Source: Lachnospiraceae bacterium (GTDB lineage Bacteria; Bacillota; Clostridia; Lachnospirales; Lachnospiraceae). Taken from it: a DNA stretch of 64,000 bases. The position numbers and the translations under genes are program-made. The stretch covers positions 1-64,000 of the forward strand of contig SVED01000002.1 of NCBI GenBank assembly GCA_015057515.1, read 5' to 3'. Positions 26,057-36,425 of this stretch are shown piece by piece (within the stretch, counting starts at the first letter, position 1; every line of letters starts with the position of its first letter). The notes below the pieces were generated by a model that was not told where the DNA came from, ran no database searches, and was given only the letters and a program-made list of their open reading frames with translations.

Positions 26057-27574
26057 TTGCTATTACAGGATTTAGAAGAATTTAATCCAATAACCATACA
26101 GTGTCATGACAATCCGGATGCTGATACAATGGCCTCTGGCTATGGCTTGTACTGTTACTTTAAGGATAAGGGTAAAGACGTAAGATTAATTTACAGTGGT
26201 AAAAATAAAATAAAAAAGTCAAATCTTCGTATGATGGTTGATACTTTGGGGATTCCTATTGAGTATGTCAAACCTTTGGAGGAAGGATATAATAGGGTAG
26301 AAGGTCTTCTTATTACTGTAGACTGTCAGTATGGTGAAGGAAATGTAACTCGTATTGATGCGGATGAGGTGGCAATAATTGACCACCATCAGGTGGAAGT
26401 AGAGGGTGTGGAACTCACAAACATTTTTCCGGGACTGGGTAGTTGTTCAACCCTGGTATGGAAAATGATTACTGATGGGGGCTACAAGATTACTGATGAA
26501 AATGGCCTGGGGACAGCTCTTTATTACGGATTGTACACAGATACAGCCCAGATGTCAGAAATCTACAATCCTTTAGACAAGGATATGCGAGAGAGTCTTG
26601 AGTTTGACAATAGTTATATAACTATGTTTAGGAACTCAAACATTACTTTGAAAGAGCTAGAGATAGCTGGTATTGCTATGCTTAGATATAGCTACAACGA
26701 GGAACACGAATTTGCCGTTATTCGTTCGCAGCCTTGCGACCCCAATATATTAGGTCTTATAAGTGATTTTCTTTTACAGGTAGATCAGATAAAGACTTGT
26801 CTTGTATTTAATGAAACAGAAGATGGATATAAGATATCTGTGAGAAGCTGTATAAAAGAAGTAAATGCCAGTGAGTTAGCAGCATACATAACAGAGGGTA
26901 TTGGCTCTGGTGGCGGACACTATGAAAAAGCAGGTGGATTTGTCAGCAAAAAGCTCTATAACAAAAAGTATGATTGTATTCACGCAGAAGCTTATTTTAA
27001 CAATAGAATGAATGATTATTTTCATGAATATGATATTATTTATTCAAAGGATTACGAGGCTGATTTGGACTCTATGAAGTTGTATCAGAAGGAAAAACTT
27101 CCACTGGGATATGTGAATATTTGGGAGCTGTTGCCAGTGGGCACACCTATTACAGTAAGAACTCTTGAAGGAGATATGGATTTAGTTGTTCATGAGGGCT
27201 TAGTTATAATGATAGGCATAGAGGGAGAGGTTTATCCTAATCGTTTAGATAAGTTTGAAAAGGCACATATGAGGCTGGAGAGTTCTTTTAAGGCAGAATA
27301 CACAGTGGATTGGGATTATGTTCCAATTATAAAGATAAGAAGCACTGGTCAGAATATGCCATTACTTAGGTATGCTAAGATGTGTCTTCCAAATGGAACG
27401 GTGCAGATATATGCCAAGCCTCTTGAAAGAGGCGTGAAAGTATTTACATCATGGGATAAGGGCAAATATATGTTGGGCAAACCGGGGGATTATCTGGCAG
27501 TCAGAAGCGATGATTTACATGATGTTTATATAGTTGAGAAGGATATATTTGGAAGAACCTATAGGGAGGTTTAA
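26057..27574 (+). CDS. DHH-family phosphoesterase with C-terminal extension
   Basis: A 505-residue protein of the RecJ/NrnA/GdpP phosphoesterase superfamily, metal-dependent enzymes acting on single-stranded DNA, nanoRNA or dinucleotides. Motifs include HDNPDADTMASG (residues about 15-26), TVDCQYG, AIIDHHQVEVEG (the DHH motif) and the DHHA1 GGGH element in GIGSGGGHYEKAGG. About 180 further residues follow, with no family I recognise. The start is probably TTG at 26057, with AGGAGG seven bases upstream; no ATG fits before the first motif. No membrane segment or PAS domain, so not GdpP. Substrate unknown. Confidence 0.8.
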   Translation: MLLQDLEEFNPITIQCHDNPDADTMASGYGLYCYFKDKGKDVRLIYSGKNKIKKSNLRMMVDTLGIPIEYVKPLEEGYNRVEGLLITVDCQYGEGNVTRIDADEVAIIDHHQVEVEGVELTNIFPGLGSCSTLVWKMITDGGYKITDENGLGTALYYGLYTDTAQMSEIYNPLDKDMRESLEFDNSYITMFRNSNITLKELEIAGIAMLRYSYNEEHEFAVIRSQPCDPNILGLISDFLLQVDQIKTCLVFNETEDGYKISVRSCIKEVNASELAAYITEGIGSGGGHYEKAGGFVSKKLYNKKYDCIHAEAYFNNRMNDYFHEYDIIYSKDYEADLDSMKLYQKEKLPLGYVNIWELLPVGTPITVRTLEGDMDLVVHEGLVIMIGIEGEVYPNRLDKFEKAHMRLESSFKAEYTVDWDYVPIIKIRSTGQNMPLLRYAKMCLPNGTVQIYAKPLERGVKVFTSWDKGKYMLGKPGDYLAVRSDDLHDVYIVEKDIFGRTYREV

Positions 27575-27631
27575 GATACAGGCTTGGTATGACCTGCTCT
27601 TACTCAATTAGGAAAAAATTGGTTAATGTCA

Positions 27632-27669
27632 AGAAAAAAGGACTGTTTTGTAATTACAAAACAGTCCTT
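27632..27669 (-). terminator. Terminator of purC
   Basis: A perfect 32-base palindrome (27638-27669), followed on the minus strand by a T run (the A-rich stretch at 27632-27639 on the plus strand). Confidence 0.9.
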
Positions 27670-27683
27670 GATGTTTTTGTTGA

Positions 27684-28367
27684 TTATCTGTTGTTGATAT
27701 ACTTAGTTAACTCAACTGGGTCAACAATCTTTCCATCCTTGTAAACTCTCATGTTACCAGATGCAATCTCGTCGATTAAGATAACTTCGTCATTGTTGTA
27801 ACCAAACTCAAACTTAATATCCCATAAGTCAAGTCCGATAGACTTTAAGTCATCAGCAACAATCTTAGTAATCTTAAGAGTCTGCTCTTTCATGCTCTCA
27901 AACATAGCAGGAGTCATGATACCAAGTGCTGCAAGTCCCTCGCTTGTTACAAGTGGATCGCCTAAAGCATCGTTCTTAAATGTACACTCTACATATCCAC
28001 CCTCAAGTACAGTACCATCCTGTATGTACTCGCCATATCTACGGATAAAGCTTCCTGTTGCTACGAGACGACAGATAACTTCAAGGCCGTGACCGAAAAC
28101 AGTTGCTGGAAGAACTTCCATAGTAGCCTCGTCAAGGTTAGCGCTTACATAGTGAGTCTTGATACCAGCTTCCTTTAATAACTCAAAGTAGTGGATAGAA
28201 GACTGTAAGTTAGCCTTACCGATACCGTCGATAGTAAGTCCTACAGAGTTCTCGCCTGGATCGAATACTCCGTCCTTACCTGTACAATCGTCCTTGAACT
28301 TAAGCATAACGTTGCCATTGTCAAGGCTATAAACGTCTTTTGTCTTACCTTCGTAAATCTTCTTCAT
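27684..28367 (-). CDS. purC: SAICAR synthetase
   Basis: ATP-dependent condensation of CAIR with aspartate, the eighth step of purine synthesis (phosphoribosylaminoimidazole-succinocarboxamide synthase). The start at 28367 ([15 protein letters not shown]) has GGAG nine bases upstream and gives 227 residues, close to the family length; the longer frame adds 45 unrelated residues. ATP-binding KGxTKxVY-like N-terminus, [30 protein letters not shown] and [11 protein letters not shown] are diagnostic. Other purine genes are absent here, so purC is a single-gene unit with its own promoter and terminator. It lies 9 kb from the PurM-like fusion. Confidence 0.96.
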   Translation of the reverse strand: MKKIYEGKTKDVYSLDNGNVMLKFKDDCTGKDGVFDPGENSVGLTIDGIGKANLQSSIHYFELLKEAGIKTHYVSANLDEATMEVLPATVFGHGLEVICRLVATGSFIRRYGEYIQDGTVLEGGYVECTFKNDALGDPLVTSEGLAALGIMTPAMFESMKEQTLKITKIVADDLKSIGLDLWDIKFEFGYNNDEVILIDEIASGNMRVYKDGKIVDPVELTKYINNR

Positions 28368-28473
28368 TGACTTTGTCTCCCTTATATTATTTAAAATTTG
28401 CATATTAAATACAGTAATCAATTTATCACAAATTTCTTCTCTTGTAAATTTATTTTTTGTTAAAATGTAATAT

Positions 28474-28502
28474 TTTATGATTTGACTAGGATGGGTTGTC
28501 AA
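28474..28502 (-). promoter_or_regulatory. Promoter of purC
   Basis: On the minus strand TTGACA (28497-28502) and CATAAA (28474-28479) with a 17-base spacer, leaving a leader of about 100 bases. I see no purine riboswitch core in that leader. The whole purC-nhaC gap (28368-28703) holds only promoters and AT-rich sequence. Confidence 0.55.
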
Positions 28503-28579
28503 TTTCTTTGAAATGTAGTCATATTAACGAAAATAGTATGGGGTTTTGGTGTTTTAACATTAGTACCTAAACTGCGAAA

Positions 28580-28607
28580 TTGGTTTATTTGGAATGAAAA
28601 ATATGAT
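28580..28607 (+). promoter_or_regulatory. Possible promoter of the nhaC-family gene
   Basis: TTGGTT (28580-28585), 16-base spacer, TATGAT (28602-28607). Confidence 0.4.
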
Positions 28608-28703
28608 AAAATAGATTTATATGGTATACAGACTAGAAAGCTTTGTATGAATTAGGCTAATACTAAGGAATCTGGTCATAGATATATGTGAAAGGAGATA
28701 CGT

Positions 28704-30023
28704 ATGGAAGAATATGTTACAGAGAAAAATACGGATAAGCAGGTGAAAGGTCGTGCTATTGCCCTACTGCCTATAGGTGTGTTTTTGGTTATATTTTTAG
28801 GATCGGGTATAATTACAGGAGACTTTTATGTAATGCCTGCTATAGTGGCATTTCTTATTGCTCTTGCCGTAGCTTTTATGCAAAATAGAAGCTTATCCTT
28901 TAACGATAAGATTGGAGTTATAGCAAAGGGCGTTGGGGATGAGAATATTATAACTATGTGTCTTATATTCCTCTGTGCAGGTGCTTTTTCTGGAGCGGTT
29001 ACCGCAGCAGGAGGTGTGGAGAGTACAGTTAATCTGGGTCTTTCCGTACTGCCACCAAGTGTAGCTGTCGTGGGTCTTTTTGTTATTGCCTGTTTTATAT
29101 CCATTTCTATGGGTACATCTATGGGTACAATAGCGGCTCTTGCGCCTATAGCTGTTGGCATTAGTGATAAGACAGGCTTTGAGATGGCTATATGTATAGG
29201 TGCTGTTATGTGTGGTGCCATGTTTGGAGACAACCTTTCTATGATTTCTGATACCACTATTGCAGCTGTTAAAACTCAGGGCTGTGAGATGAAGGACAAG
29301 TTCAAGGAAAACTTCTTTATTGTACTTCCGGCGGCTGTTATTACCATAGGAATATTGTTTTTTATGACTATGGATGGAAATTTTGAATTGGCAGAGGACT
29401 TACCATATCAGGCTGTGAGAGTATTGCCATACATATTGGTTTTATTTGGTGCCCTTGCGGGTATAAATGTTTTTGTTGTTCTTTTAGGAGGAACAGTTAT
29501 TTCGCTTATTGTTGGTGTGGCTACCGATGCTCTTGCTGCAAAGGACATATTTACAGCTGTAGGTGGTGGCGTAACAGGTATGTATGATATTACAGTTATA
29601 TCCATAGTTGTTGCATGTATTGTGTCTTTGGTGAAGGAGTATGGTGGAATACAGTTTATTTTAAACATCATTAGAAAGCTCACAAAGGGAGAAAAGGGAG
29701 CTGAGGTAGGTATCGCTACCCTTGCTCTTGCTGTAGACGCTTGTACGGCAAATAACACCGTTGCCATAGTTATGGCTGGTCCTATTGCAAAGGAAATCAG
29801 TACTGAGTACAATGTGGACCCTAAACGTTCCGCATCCCTTCTTGATATATTCAGCTCTGTTGGTCAGGGACTTATCCCTTATGGTGCTCAGATGCTTTCT
29901 GCGGCGTCCCTTACGGGGCTTACTCCATACGATATACTACCATATATGTATTATCCAATACTTATGGCTGTGAGTGCATTTTTATTTATTGCATTTAGAG
30001 GAAAAAAAACCGCTAAAGCTTGA
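28704..30023 (+). CDS. NhaC-family Na+/H+ antiporter
   Basis: A polytopic membrane protein of 439 residues with about 11 hydrophobic segments, probably exchanging sodium (or an organic substrate) for protons. The segments FISISMGTSMGTIAALAPIAVG and GAMFGDNLSMISDTTIAA carry the polar intramembrane residues conserved in the NhaC family, and GAQMLSAASLTG lies in the last third. GAAAGGAG precedes the start. NhaC-type proteins of Clostridia include malate/lactate antiporters, so the substrate is uncertain. The gene stands alone; the Lon-like gene follows after 72 bases. Confidence 0.88.
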   Translation: MEEYVTEKNTDKQVKGRAIALLPIGVFLVIFLGSGIITGDFYVMPAIVAFLIALAVAFMQNRSLSFNDKIGVIAKGVGDENIITMCLIFLCAGAFSGAVTAAGGVESTVNLGLSVLPPSVAVVGLFVIACFISISMGTSMGTIAALAPIAVGISDKTGFEMAICIGAVMCGAMFGDNLSMISDTTIAAVKTQGCEMKDKFKENFFIVLPAAVITIGILFFMTMDGNFELAEDLPYQAVRVLPYILVLFGALAGINVFVVLLGGTVISLIVGVATDALAAKDIFTAVGGGVTGMYDITVISIVVACIVSLVKEYGGIQFILNIIRKLTKGEKGAEVGIATLALAVDACTANNTVAIVMAGPIAKEISTEYNVDPKRSASLLDIFSSVGQGLIPYGAQMLSAASLTGLTPYDILPYMYYPILMAVSAFLFIAFRGKKTAKA

Positions 30024-30095
30024 AATGGATTTTGTGAGGAAAAAGAGTAAAATATATAAAAAGACATTCAGTTTTTGCTAAGGAGGTACAATGCT

Positions 30096-32498
30096 ATGAG
30101 AGAGATAAAAGAGTTGGATTACACTCAATTAAAAAGTTTTTGTAGCCCTTCAAGCTTTGATTTTAAATCAACAGCTGATGTGGAGCCATGGGAGGGAATT
30201 ATAGGTCAGGAAAGAGCTGTTAAGGCTTTTGATTTTGGCTTGGCTGTTAAGATGAAGGGTTATAACATATATATGTCCGGTGCTTCTGGAACAGGCAAAA
30301 CCACCTATGCAAAGGTAAATATAGAAAAACTTGCGGCTAAAGAGCCGGTTCCAAAGGATTGGTGTTACGTTTACAATTTTGACAAACCAAAGGAGCCTAT
30401 TGCATTAAGCTTTGAACCGGGAGTGGGCAAGCTCTTTAGAGATAATATGTCAGATATGATGAGTGATATTCAAAAGGAGCTGCTTAAGACGTTTTCATCT
30501 GAGGAGTATGATGCTAAGAAAAATGAGCTCTTTGCAGAATTCGAGGATAAGCAGGATGAGCTTATTGACAAGATAAATGAAATCGCTATTAAGCATGATT
30601 TTAAGCTTAAGCATACTAAGACCGGCGTATATTTCCAGCCTATTATTGATGGCAAGCCAGTAGAGGAAGAAGCCTACGAAACTCTCTTAGATGAACAGAT
30701 TGCTATGATTGAAGAAAAATCTGGGTTAATACAGGATGAAGTAAGTGCATTTATGCGAGAACTTCATGAGATGGAGAAGGCAGCAGAAACCAAGCTTGAT
30801 GAGTTGGATAAGGCTGTGGGAGAGGCTGCTATCGGACAATACATAGAAAAGATTACAGAAAAGTTTAGTGAGTATACCAGAACAGTTGCTTATATTCAGT
30901 CAGTTAAAGAAGATATTCTAGATAATTTAGATTTCTTTATGGAAGAGGAGGAGTCGCAGCAAGATGTGTTATCATCTTTAATGCCTTTATTGGGAAAGAA
31001 ACAGGATGAAGACATTATGCACCGATATGAGGTTAATTTAATGGTGGATCACTCAGAGAGCAAAGGTGCTCCTGTGGTTGTTACCTTTAACCCAACTTAT
31101 ACTAACCTTATGGGTGAGACTGAATATGATACTGAGTACGGTAGCCTTACTACGGATTTTATGAAGATAAAACCAGGATTGTTTCATCAGGCGAATGGGG
31201 GATACCTGATTGTTCAGGCTCAGGACATTTGCACTATACCACATGCCTGGGATTCTCTTAGACGTGTTATCAAGACAAAGGAGATAAATCTTGATTCCAT
31301 CAGAGAAATGCTTAGCGCAGTTACTGCACCATCTCTTAAACCGGAACCTATTCCTGCTCAGTTAAAGGTGATTATGGTAGGTAGTGATTATTTTTATAGT
31401 CTTCTTAGTCAGGGAGATGAGGAGTTTGACAAATTTTTTAAGATTAGGGCAGACTTTGACGATGAAATGGATCGCACCGAAGAAAATATATCAAAAATAG
31501 TTGGATTTATAAAAAGCTTTGTAGAAAGAGAGCATACCTTAGATTTTGATGTAAGTGCTGTATGTGCTATTATAGAGTATTCCTCTAGGGAAGCGGCGAG
31601 ACAGGACAAACTGTCTACCCATTTTAATTATCTGTCAGAGATTTTGTGTGAGGCTCACACCTGGGCAAAGCTTGAGGGTGCCGATATAATTACTGCGGAA
31701 CATATTCACAAAACTATTTACGAAAAAGAAGACAGACTTAAGCTCTATGAAGAAAAATTAGACGAGATGCTTGAGGAAGATGTCATAATGGTAGACACAG
31801 ATGGCGCAAAGATAGGTCAGATTAATGGTCTCGCAGTGTTGGATATGGGTAGCTATGCCTTTGGTACTCCTGCCAGAATTACAGCAACCACTTATGTGGG
31901 CAAGTCTGGGATAGTAAATATAGAAAAGGAAGCCAGAATGAGCGGACAGACTCATGACAAAGGTGTTCAAATCATAACAGGTTTTCTTGGACAAACCTAT
32001 GCTCAAAGTTTTCCTATGACATTGTCCTGTCGTGTTTGTTTCGAGCAAAATTATAATGGAATTGACGGGGACAGTGCATCCAGTACAGAGCTTTATTGCA
32101 TCATTTCTTCTCTGGCGGAGATGCCTATACGTCAGGATCTTGCGGTTACAGGTTCTGTAAATCAAAGAGGTGAGGTACAGGCTATTGGAGGTGTAACCCA
32201 GAAGATAGAAGGTTTCTTTGATTTGTGTAAGAAACGTGGACTTACAGGTAAGCAGGGAGTTTTAATACCGACTTCTAACATTAAAGAACTGGTGCTTAAA
32301 GAAGAGGTAGTAGAGGCTGTTAAGGATGGTGTATTTCACATTTATCCGATTGAACATATAGATCAGGGTATTGAGCTTTTGATGGGATGTCCTGCAGGAA
32401 AAAAAGATGAAAAAGGAGTATTTCCAGCAGATACTGTTCATGGAAAAGTATATGAGAAGCTTAAATGCTTTGCTAAACTATCAAAGATTGATGACTAG
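30096..32498 (+). CDS. Lon-like ATP-dependent protease (AAA_32/LonC type)
   Basis: A 800-residue cytoplasmic protease. Walker A SGASGTGKTT lies at about 61-70, a long coiled-coil insert at about 115-290, then the AAA core (NGGYLIVQAQDI) and a C-terminal Lon proteolytic domain. The catalytic Ser660 is in GDSASS and Lys703 in VTQKIEGFF; the 43-residue spacing is the same as S679-K722 in E. coli Lon. The usual Lon N-domain is missing, as in the LonB/LonC group. The start is the ATG at 30096 with AAGGAGG nine bases upstream. A two-codon ORF (ATG CTA TGA, 30091-30099) overlaps this start. Confidence 0.9.
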   Translation: MREIKELDYTQLKSFCSPSSFDFKSTADVEPWEGIIGQERAVKAFDFGLAVKMKGYNIYMSGASGTGKTTYAKVNIEKLAAKEPVPKDWCYVYNFDKPKEPIALSFEPGVGKLFRDNMSDMMSDIQKELLKTFSSEEYDAKKNELFAEFEDKQDELIDKINEIAIKHDFKLKHTKTGVYFQPIIDGKPVEEEAYETLLDEQIAMIEEKSGLIQDEVSAFMRELHEMEKAAETKLDELDKAVGEAAIGQYIEKITEKFSEYTRTVAYIQSVKEDILDNLDFFMEEEESQQDVLSSLMPLLGKKQDEDIMHRYEVNLMVDHSESKGAPVVVTFNPTYTNLMGETEYDTEYGSLTTDFMKIKPGLFHQANGGYLIVQAQDICTIPHAWDSLRRVIKTKEINLDSIREMLSAVTAPSLKPEPIPAQLKVIMVGSDYFYSLLSQGDEEFDKFFKIRADFDDEMDRTEENISKIVGFIKSFVEREHTLDFDVSAVCAIIEYSSREAARQDKLSTHFNYLSEILCEAHTWAKLEGADIITAEHIHKTIYEKEDRLKLYEEKLDEMLEEDVIMVDTDGAKIGQINGLAVLDMGSYAFGTPARITATTYVGKSGIVNIEKEARMSGQTHDKGVQIITGFLGQTYAQSFPMTLSCRVCFEQNYNGIDGDSASSTELYCIISSLAEMPIRQDLAVTGSVNQRGEVQAIGGVTQKIEGFFDLCKKRGLTGKQGVLIPTSNIKELVLKEEVVEAVKDGVFHIYPIEHIDQGIELLMGCPAGKKDEKGVFPADTVHGKVYEKLKCFAKLSKIDD

Positions 32499-32532
32499 AT
32501 AAAAAACGTTCCTTGTATATTTAATATGATGT

Positions 32533-32577
32533 AAAAAAGGATAGATTCAACCAGGTGGGTTGTATCTATCCTTTTTT
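32533..32577. terminator. Bidirectional terminator between lon-like gene and carB
   Basis: A 20-bp stem with one mismatch (32533-32552 with 32558-32577), with A6 on one side and T6 on the other, serving both convergent genes. Confidence 0.93.
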
Positions 32578-32606
32578 AATATGTTTAAATGTTCTTTTTT
32601 AACAAA

Positions 32607-35600
32607 TTATTTATCTGTTATTTCAGCGTGAAGCTCCTGTAAGCTCTTAACTTCATTTGCCTCGTGAGTTCTTACATACTGAATACCTGATGCTGTAGCC
32701 TTAGCAGCTGCAATGGTAGTCATATAAGGAACTCTGGCTTTGATAGCGGCCTTTCTAAGGTAGCTATCGTCATGGATACTGTCCTTGCCAACTGGTGAGT
32801 TGATGATAAGGTCAATCTCGCCATTTGTGATGGCATCAAGAGTATTTGGTCTACCCTCTGAAACTTTCTTGATTTTTTCAGCAGGAATACCGGCAGCAGT
32901 AATTACCTCGTAAGTATTACCAGTTGCTTTAATCTTAAATCCATTGTCAGCAAGCTTTTTAGCAACATCTACAACCTCAGCTTTATCCTTGCGGTTAACT
33001 GAGATAAGAACTGTACCCTCAAGTGGAAGCTTTGAACCAACACCTTCCTGAGCCTTGAAGAATGCTTCACCATATGAAGGAGAAAGTCCAAGTACCTCAC
33101 CGGTTGAACGCATCTCTGGTCCGAGAACTGGGTCAACTTCCTGGAACATATTGAATGGGAATGCAGCTTCCTTAACACCGTAGTTAGGAATGTTTTGTTC
33201 CTTAAGTGCAGGCACTGGTGATGGGTTACCAGTAAGCTCTGAAGTGATAATCTCAGTAGCAAGTGGCACCATACGGATGTTACATACCTTTGAAACAAGA
33301 GGTACAGTACGTGATGCTCTAGGATTTGCCTCAAGAACGTAAACCTTATCATTCTCAATTGCATACTGCATATTCATAAGACCCTTAACATGCATTTCTT
33401 CTGCAATCTTTCTTGTGTATTCTTTTATAGTCTTAACATTTTCCTCAGTGATGTGTACTGAAGGAATGATACAAGCTGAGTCACCAGAGTGAACACCTGC
33501 AAGCTCGATATGCTCCATAACAGCTGGAACAAATGCGTGAGTACCATCGCTTATAGCGTCAGCCTCACACTCGAGAGCGTGATTGAGGAATCTGTCAATA
33601 AGGATAGGTCTGTCAGGAGTTACTCCAACTGCAGCTGCCATATATCCAGAAAGTGCTTCCTCGTCGTACACAACCTCCATACCACGTCCGCCTAAAACGT
33701 ATGAAGGACGAACCATAACAGGGTAACCAATCTTATTTGCAATATCTCTAGCTTCCTCGAAGTTAACTGCCATGCCTGACTCTGGCATAGGGATTTCAAG
33801 CTTCTCCATCATCTCACGGAATAAGTCTCTATCCTCTGCAAGGTCGATAACAGAAGGTGAAGTTCCAAGAATCTTAACACCATTTTTCTCAAGGTCTGCT
33901 GCAAGATTAAGTGGAGTCTGACCACCGAACTGTGCGATAACACCAAGTGGCTTCTCCTTATTGTAAATACTAAGAACATCCTCAAGTGTAAGAGGCTCAA
34001 AGTATAACTTGTCTGAAGTATCATAGTCAGTTGAAACTGTCTCTGGGTTACAGTTTACAATGATTGTTTCAAAACCAAGCTTCTTTAACGCAAGTGCTGC
34101 GTGAACGCAACAGTAGTCGAACTCGATACCCTGACCGATACGGTTAGGACCACCGCCAAGAATCATAATCTTCTTATTATCTGATACTGGATTTTTGTCC
34201 TCTGCGTTATAAGTTGAGTAGTAGTAAGCACTGTTTTCCGTACCGCTTACGTGAACACCTTCCCAAGCTTCCTCTACGCCAAGTGCAATACGTTTATTTC
34301 TGATATCATCCTCTGAAACCTCGAGAAGCTGACTTAAATACTTGTCTGAGAAACCATCCTTCTTAGCCTGAATAAGAAGCTCGTCTGCTGGTAAGCTGCC
34401 CTTAGACTTAAGAATTTCTTCCTCTAACATAACAAGCTCTCTCATCTGGTCGATGAAGTAATGCTTAACCTTAGTGAGCTCATGAATTTCTTCGTTAGTT
34501 GCTCCCTTTCTTAATGCCTCGTACATAACGAAATGTCTTTCGCTTGAAGGAGTGATAAGGAGCTTAAGTAATTCTTCCTTAGAAAGTGTATCAAAGTTCT
34601 TTGCGTGACCGAGACCATAACGGCCAATCTCAAGACTTCTGATTGCCTTCTGGAAAGCTTCCTTATAGTTCTTACCGATACTCATAACTTCACCAACGGC
34701 GCGCATCTGAGTACCAAGCTTATCCTGAACACCCTTGAACTTCTCGAAAGCCCAACGAGCAAACTTAATTACGACATAATCACCATCTGGAACGTACTTA
34801 TCAAGAGTACCATACTTACCACAAGGGATATCCTTAAGAGTAAGTCCGGCAGCGAGCATTGCTGATACAAGAGCAATAGGGAAACCTGTTGCCTTTGATG
34901 CAAGTGCTGATGAACGGGAAGTACGTGGGTTAATCTCTATAACAATAATTCTATCTGAAACTGGGTCATGGGCGAACTGAACATTAGTACCACCGATAAC
35001 CTGAACGGACTCTACGATTTTATATGCCTGCTCCTGAAGTCTTGCCTGACACTCTTTAGAGATGGTGAGCATAGGTGCTGAACAGAATGAATCACCTGTG
35101 TGAACTCCAAGTGGGTCAATGTTCTCAATGAAACATACAGTAATCATATTACCTTCTGCATCACGAACGATTTCAAGCTCAAGCTCTTCCCAGCCAAGGA
35201 TAGACTCCTCAACAAGAACCTGACCAACAAGTGAAGCCTGAAGACCTCTAGCACATACAGTCTTTAACTCTTCTTTATTATATACGAGACCGCCGCCGGC
35301 ACCACCCATAGTGTATGCTGGACGAAGAACAACTGGGTAACCAAGCTTGTCCGCAATAGCGAGAGCCTCGTCTACTGTGTAAGCAACTTCACTACGAGCC
35401 ATCTCAATACCAAGCTCGTCCATAGTCTTCTTAAATTCTATACGGTCTTCACCACGCTCGATAGCGTCTACCTGTACACCAATAACCTGTACGTTATATT
35501 TATCTAAAACTCCTGCCTTGTATAACTCCTCACAAAGATTCAATCCAGACTGTCCGCCTAAGTTAGGTAAGAGAGCATCTGGTCTCTCCTTTGCAATAAT

Positions 35601-35828
35601 CTGCTCAAGTCTATCTACATTGAGTGGCTCGATGTAAGTCACATCAGCAGTTTCTGGGTCGGTCATAATAGTAGCAGGGTTTGAATTAACTAAAACGATT
35701 TCGTATCCAAGCTTACGAAGTGCTTTACAAGCCTGAGTACCGGAATAGTCAAATTCACATGCCTGTCCAATTATGATAGGACCTGAACCAATAATGAGTA
35801 TTTTGTTAATATCTGTTCTTTTTGGCAT
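32607..35828 (-). CDS. carB: Carbamoyl phosphate synthase large subunit
   Basis: Makes carbamoyl phosphate for arginine and pyrimidine synthesis, using ammonia delivered by CarA. 1073 residues, full length: two ATP-grasp halves each opening with an ILGGGPNRIGQGIEFDYC-type motif (IIGSGPIIIGQACEFDYSG in the first), RPAYTMGGAGGG and RPSYVLGGRGM loops, and a C-terminal MGS-like allosteric domain (about 935-1073). The start at 35828 (MPKRTDINK) has AGGAGG upstream; the frame runs further but into unrelated sequence. carA is not adjacent, which is unusual because the two are mostly an operon. Confidence 0.97.
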   Translation of the reverse strand: MPKRTDINKILIIGSGPIIIGQACEFDYSGTQACKALRKLGYEIVLVNSNPATIMTDPETADVTYIEPLNVDRLEQIIAKERPDALLPNLGGQSGLNLCEELYKAGVLDKYNVQVIGVQVDAIERGEDRIEFKKTMDELGIEMARSEVAYTVDEALAIADKLGYPVVLRPAYTMGGAGGGLVYNKEELKTVCARGLQASLVGQVLVEESILGWEELELEIVRDAEGNMITVCFIENIDPLGVHTGDSFCSAPMLTISKECQARLQEQAYKIVESVQVIGGTNVQFAHDPVSDRIIVIEINPRTSRSSALASKATGFPIALVSAMLAAGLTLKDIPCGKYGTLDKYVPDGDYVVIKFARWAFEKFKGVQDKLGTQMRAVGEVMSIGKNYKEAFQKAIRSLEIGRYGLGHAKNFDTLSKEELLKLLITPSSERHFVMYEALRKGATNEEIHELTKVKHYFIDQMRELVMLEEEILKSKGSLPADELLIQAKKDGFSDKYLSQLLEVSEDDIRNKRIALGVEEAWEGVHVSGTENSAYYYSTYNAEDKNPVSDNKKIMILGGGPNRIGQGIEFDYCCVHAALALKKLGFETIIVNCNPETVSTDYDTSDKLYFEPLTLEDVLSIYNKEKPLGVIAQFGGQTPLNLAADLEKNGVKILGTSPSVIDLAEDRDLFREMMEKLEIPMPESGMAVNFEEARDIANKIGYPVMVRPSYVLGGRGMEVVYDEEALSGYMAAAVGVTPDRPILIDRFLNHALECEADAISDGTHAFVPAVMEHIELAGVHSGDSACIIPSVHITEENVKTIKEYTRKIAEEMHVKGLMNMQYAIENDKVYVLEANPRASRTVPLVSKVCNIRMVPLATEIITSELTGNPSPVPALKEQNIPNYGVKEAAFPFNMFQEVDPVLGPEMRSTGEVLGLSPSYGEAFFKAQEGVGSKLPLEGTVLISVNRKDKAEVVDVAKKLADNGFKIKATGNTYEVITAAGIPAEKIKKVSEGRPNTLDAITNGEIDLIINSPVGKDSIHDDSYLRKAAIKARVPYMTTIAAAKATASGIQYVRTHEANEVKSLQELHAEITDK

Positions 35829-36066
35829 AGTATTGTCCTCCTTACATTCTCTAAATATTATATAGAAAAATGAAAAAATAACAAGTTCTTTTTTGGGGTT
35901 TTTAAAAAAAATTTTCTTATGTAAAGTTAAAAAAAATTTTAGGTTACATAACGTCACAAAAAATATTGGAAAATGTTGTTTTTTGTTGAAAATAATTGCT
36001 ATATGATATAAGATAAGTTGGAAATGTTTAGCAGCGTCTACCTGCACATTATAAGGAGGTACTACA

Positions 36067-36369
36067 ATGATAAAACACGTAATACTATGGCAATTAAAGG
36101 ATGAATATTCAGAAGAGGAAAAAGCTACCATAAAGACTGGTATCAAAGAAGGCTTGGAAGAACTTAAGGGTAAAATACCAGGACTTTTGGAGATTAAGGT
36201 TCGTATAGAGTATCTTCCTTCATCAAACGTAGATGTGATGTTAGATTCCACATTTGACAGTGAGGAGTCTTTGAAAGCTTATGCTATTCATCCAGCTCAT
36301 GTAGAGGTGGCAGATACTAAAGTGAGACCATATACTAAGTCAAGGGCATGTATGGATTACGTCGTATAA
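36067..36369 (+). CDS. Dabb-family (stress-responsive alpha/beta barrel) protein
   Basis: A 100-residue ferredoxin-like dimeric barrel protein. MIKHVILWQLKDEYSEEEK at the N-terminus and the HPAHVEVADTKVRPYTKSR stretch near the end are typical of the Dabb family. The biochemical role of bacterial members is largely unknown. AAGGAGG precedes the start. The roughly 240-base gap upstream, shared with divergent carB, is AT-rich and contains candidate -10 elements (TATGATATAAGAT near 36001). Confidence 0.88.
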   Translation: MIKHVILWQLKDEYSEEEKATIKTGIKEGLEELKGKIPGLLEIKVRIEYLPSSNVDVMLDSTFDSEESLKAYAIHPAHVEVADTKVRPYTKSRACMDYVV

Positions 36370-36425
36370 TACATATGTAGAAGGAAATAACAAAAATTAT
36401 CTGGTTATGGGGGAAATCTAATTAT

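Noticed and set aside
28368-28703. Purine riboswitch upstream of purC
   Set aside because: No conserved purine-aptamer junction bases or paired loops could be found in the roughly 100-base leader on the minus strand.
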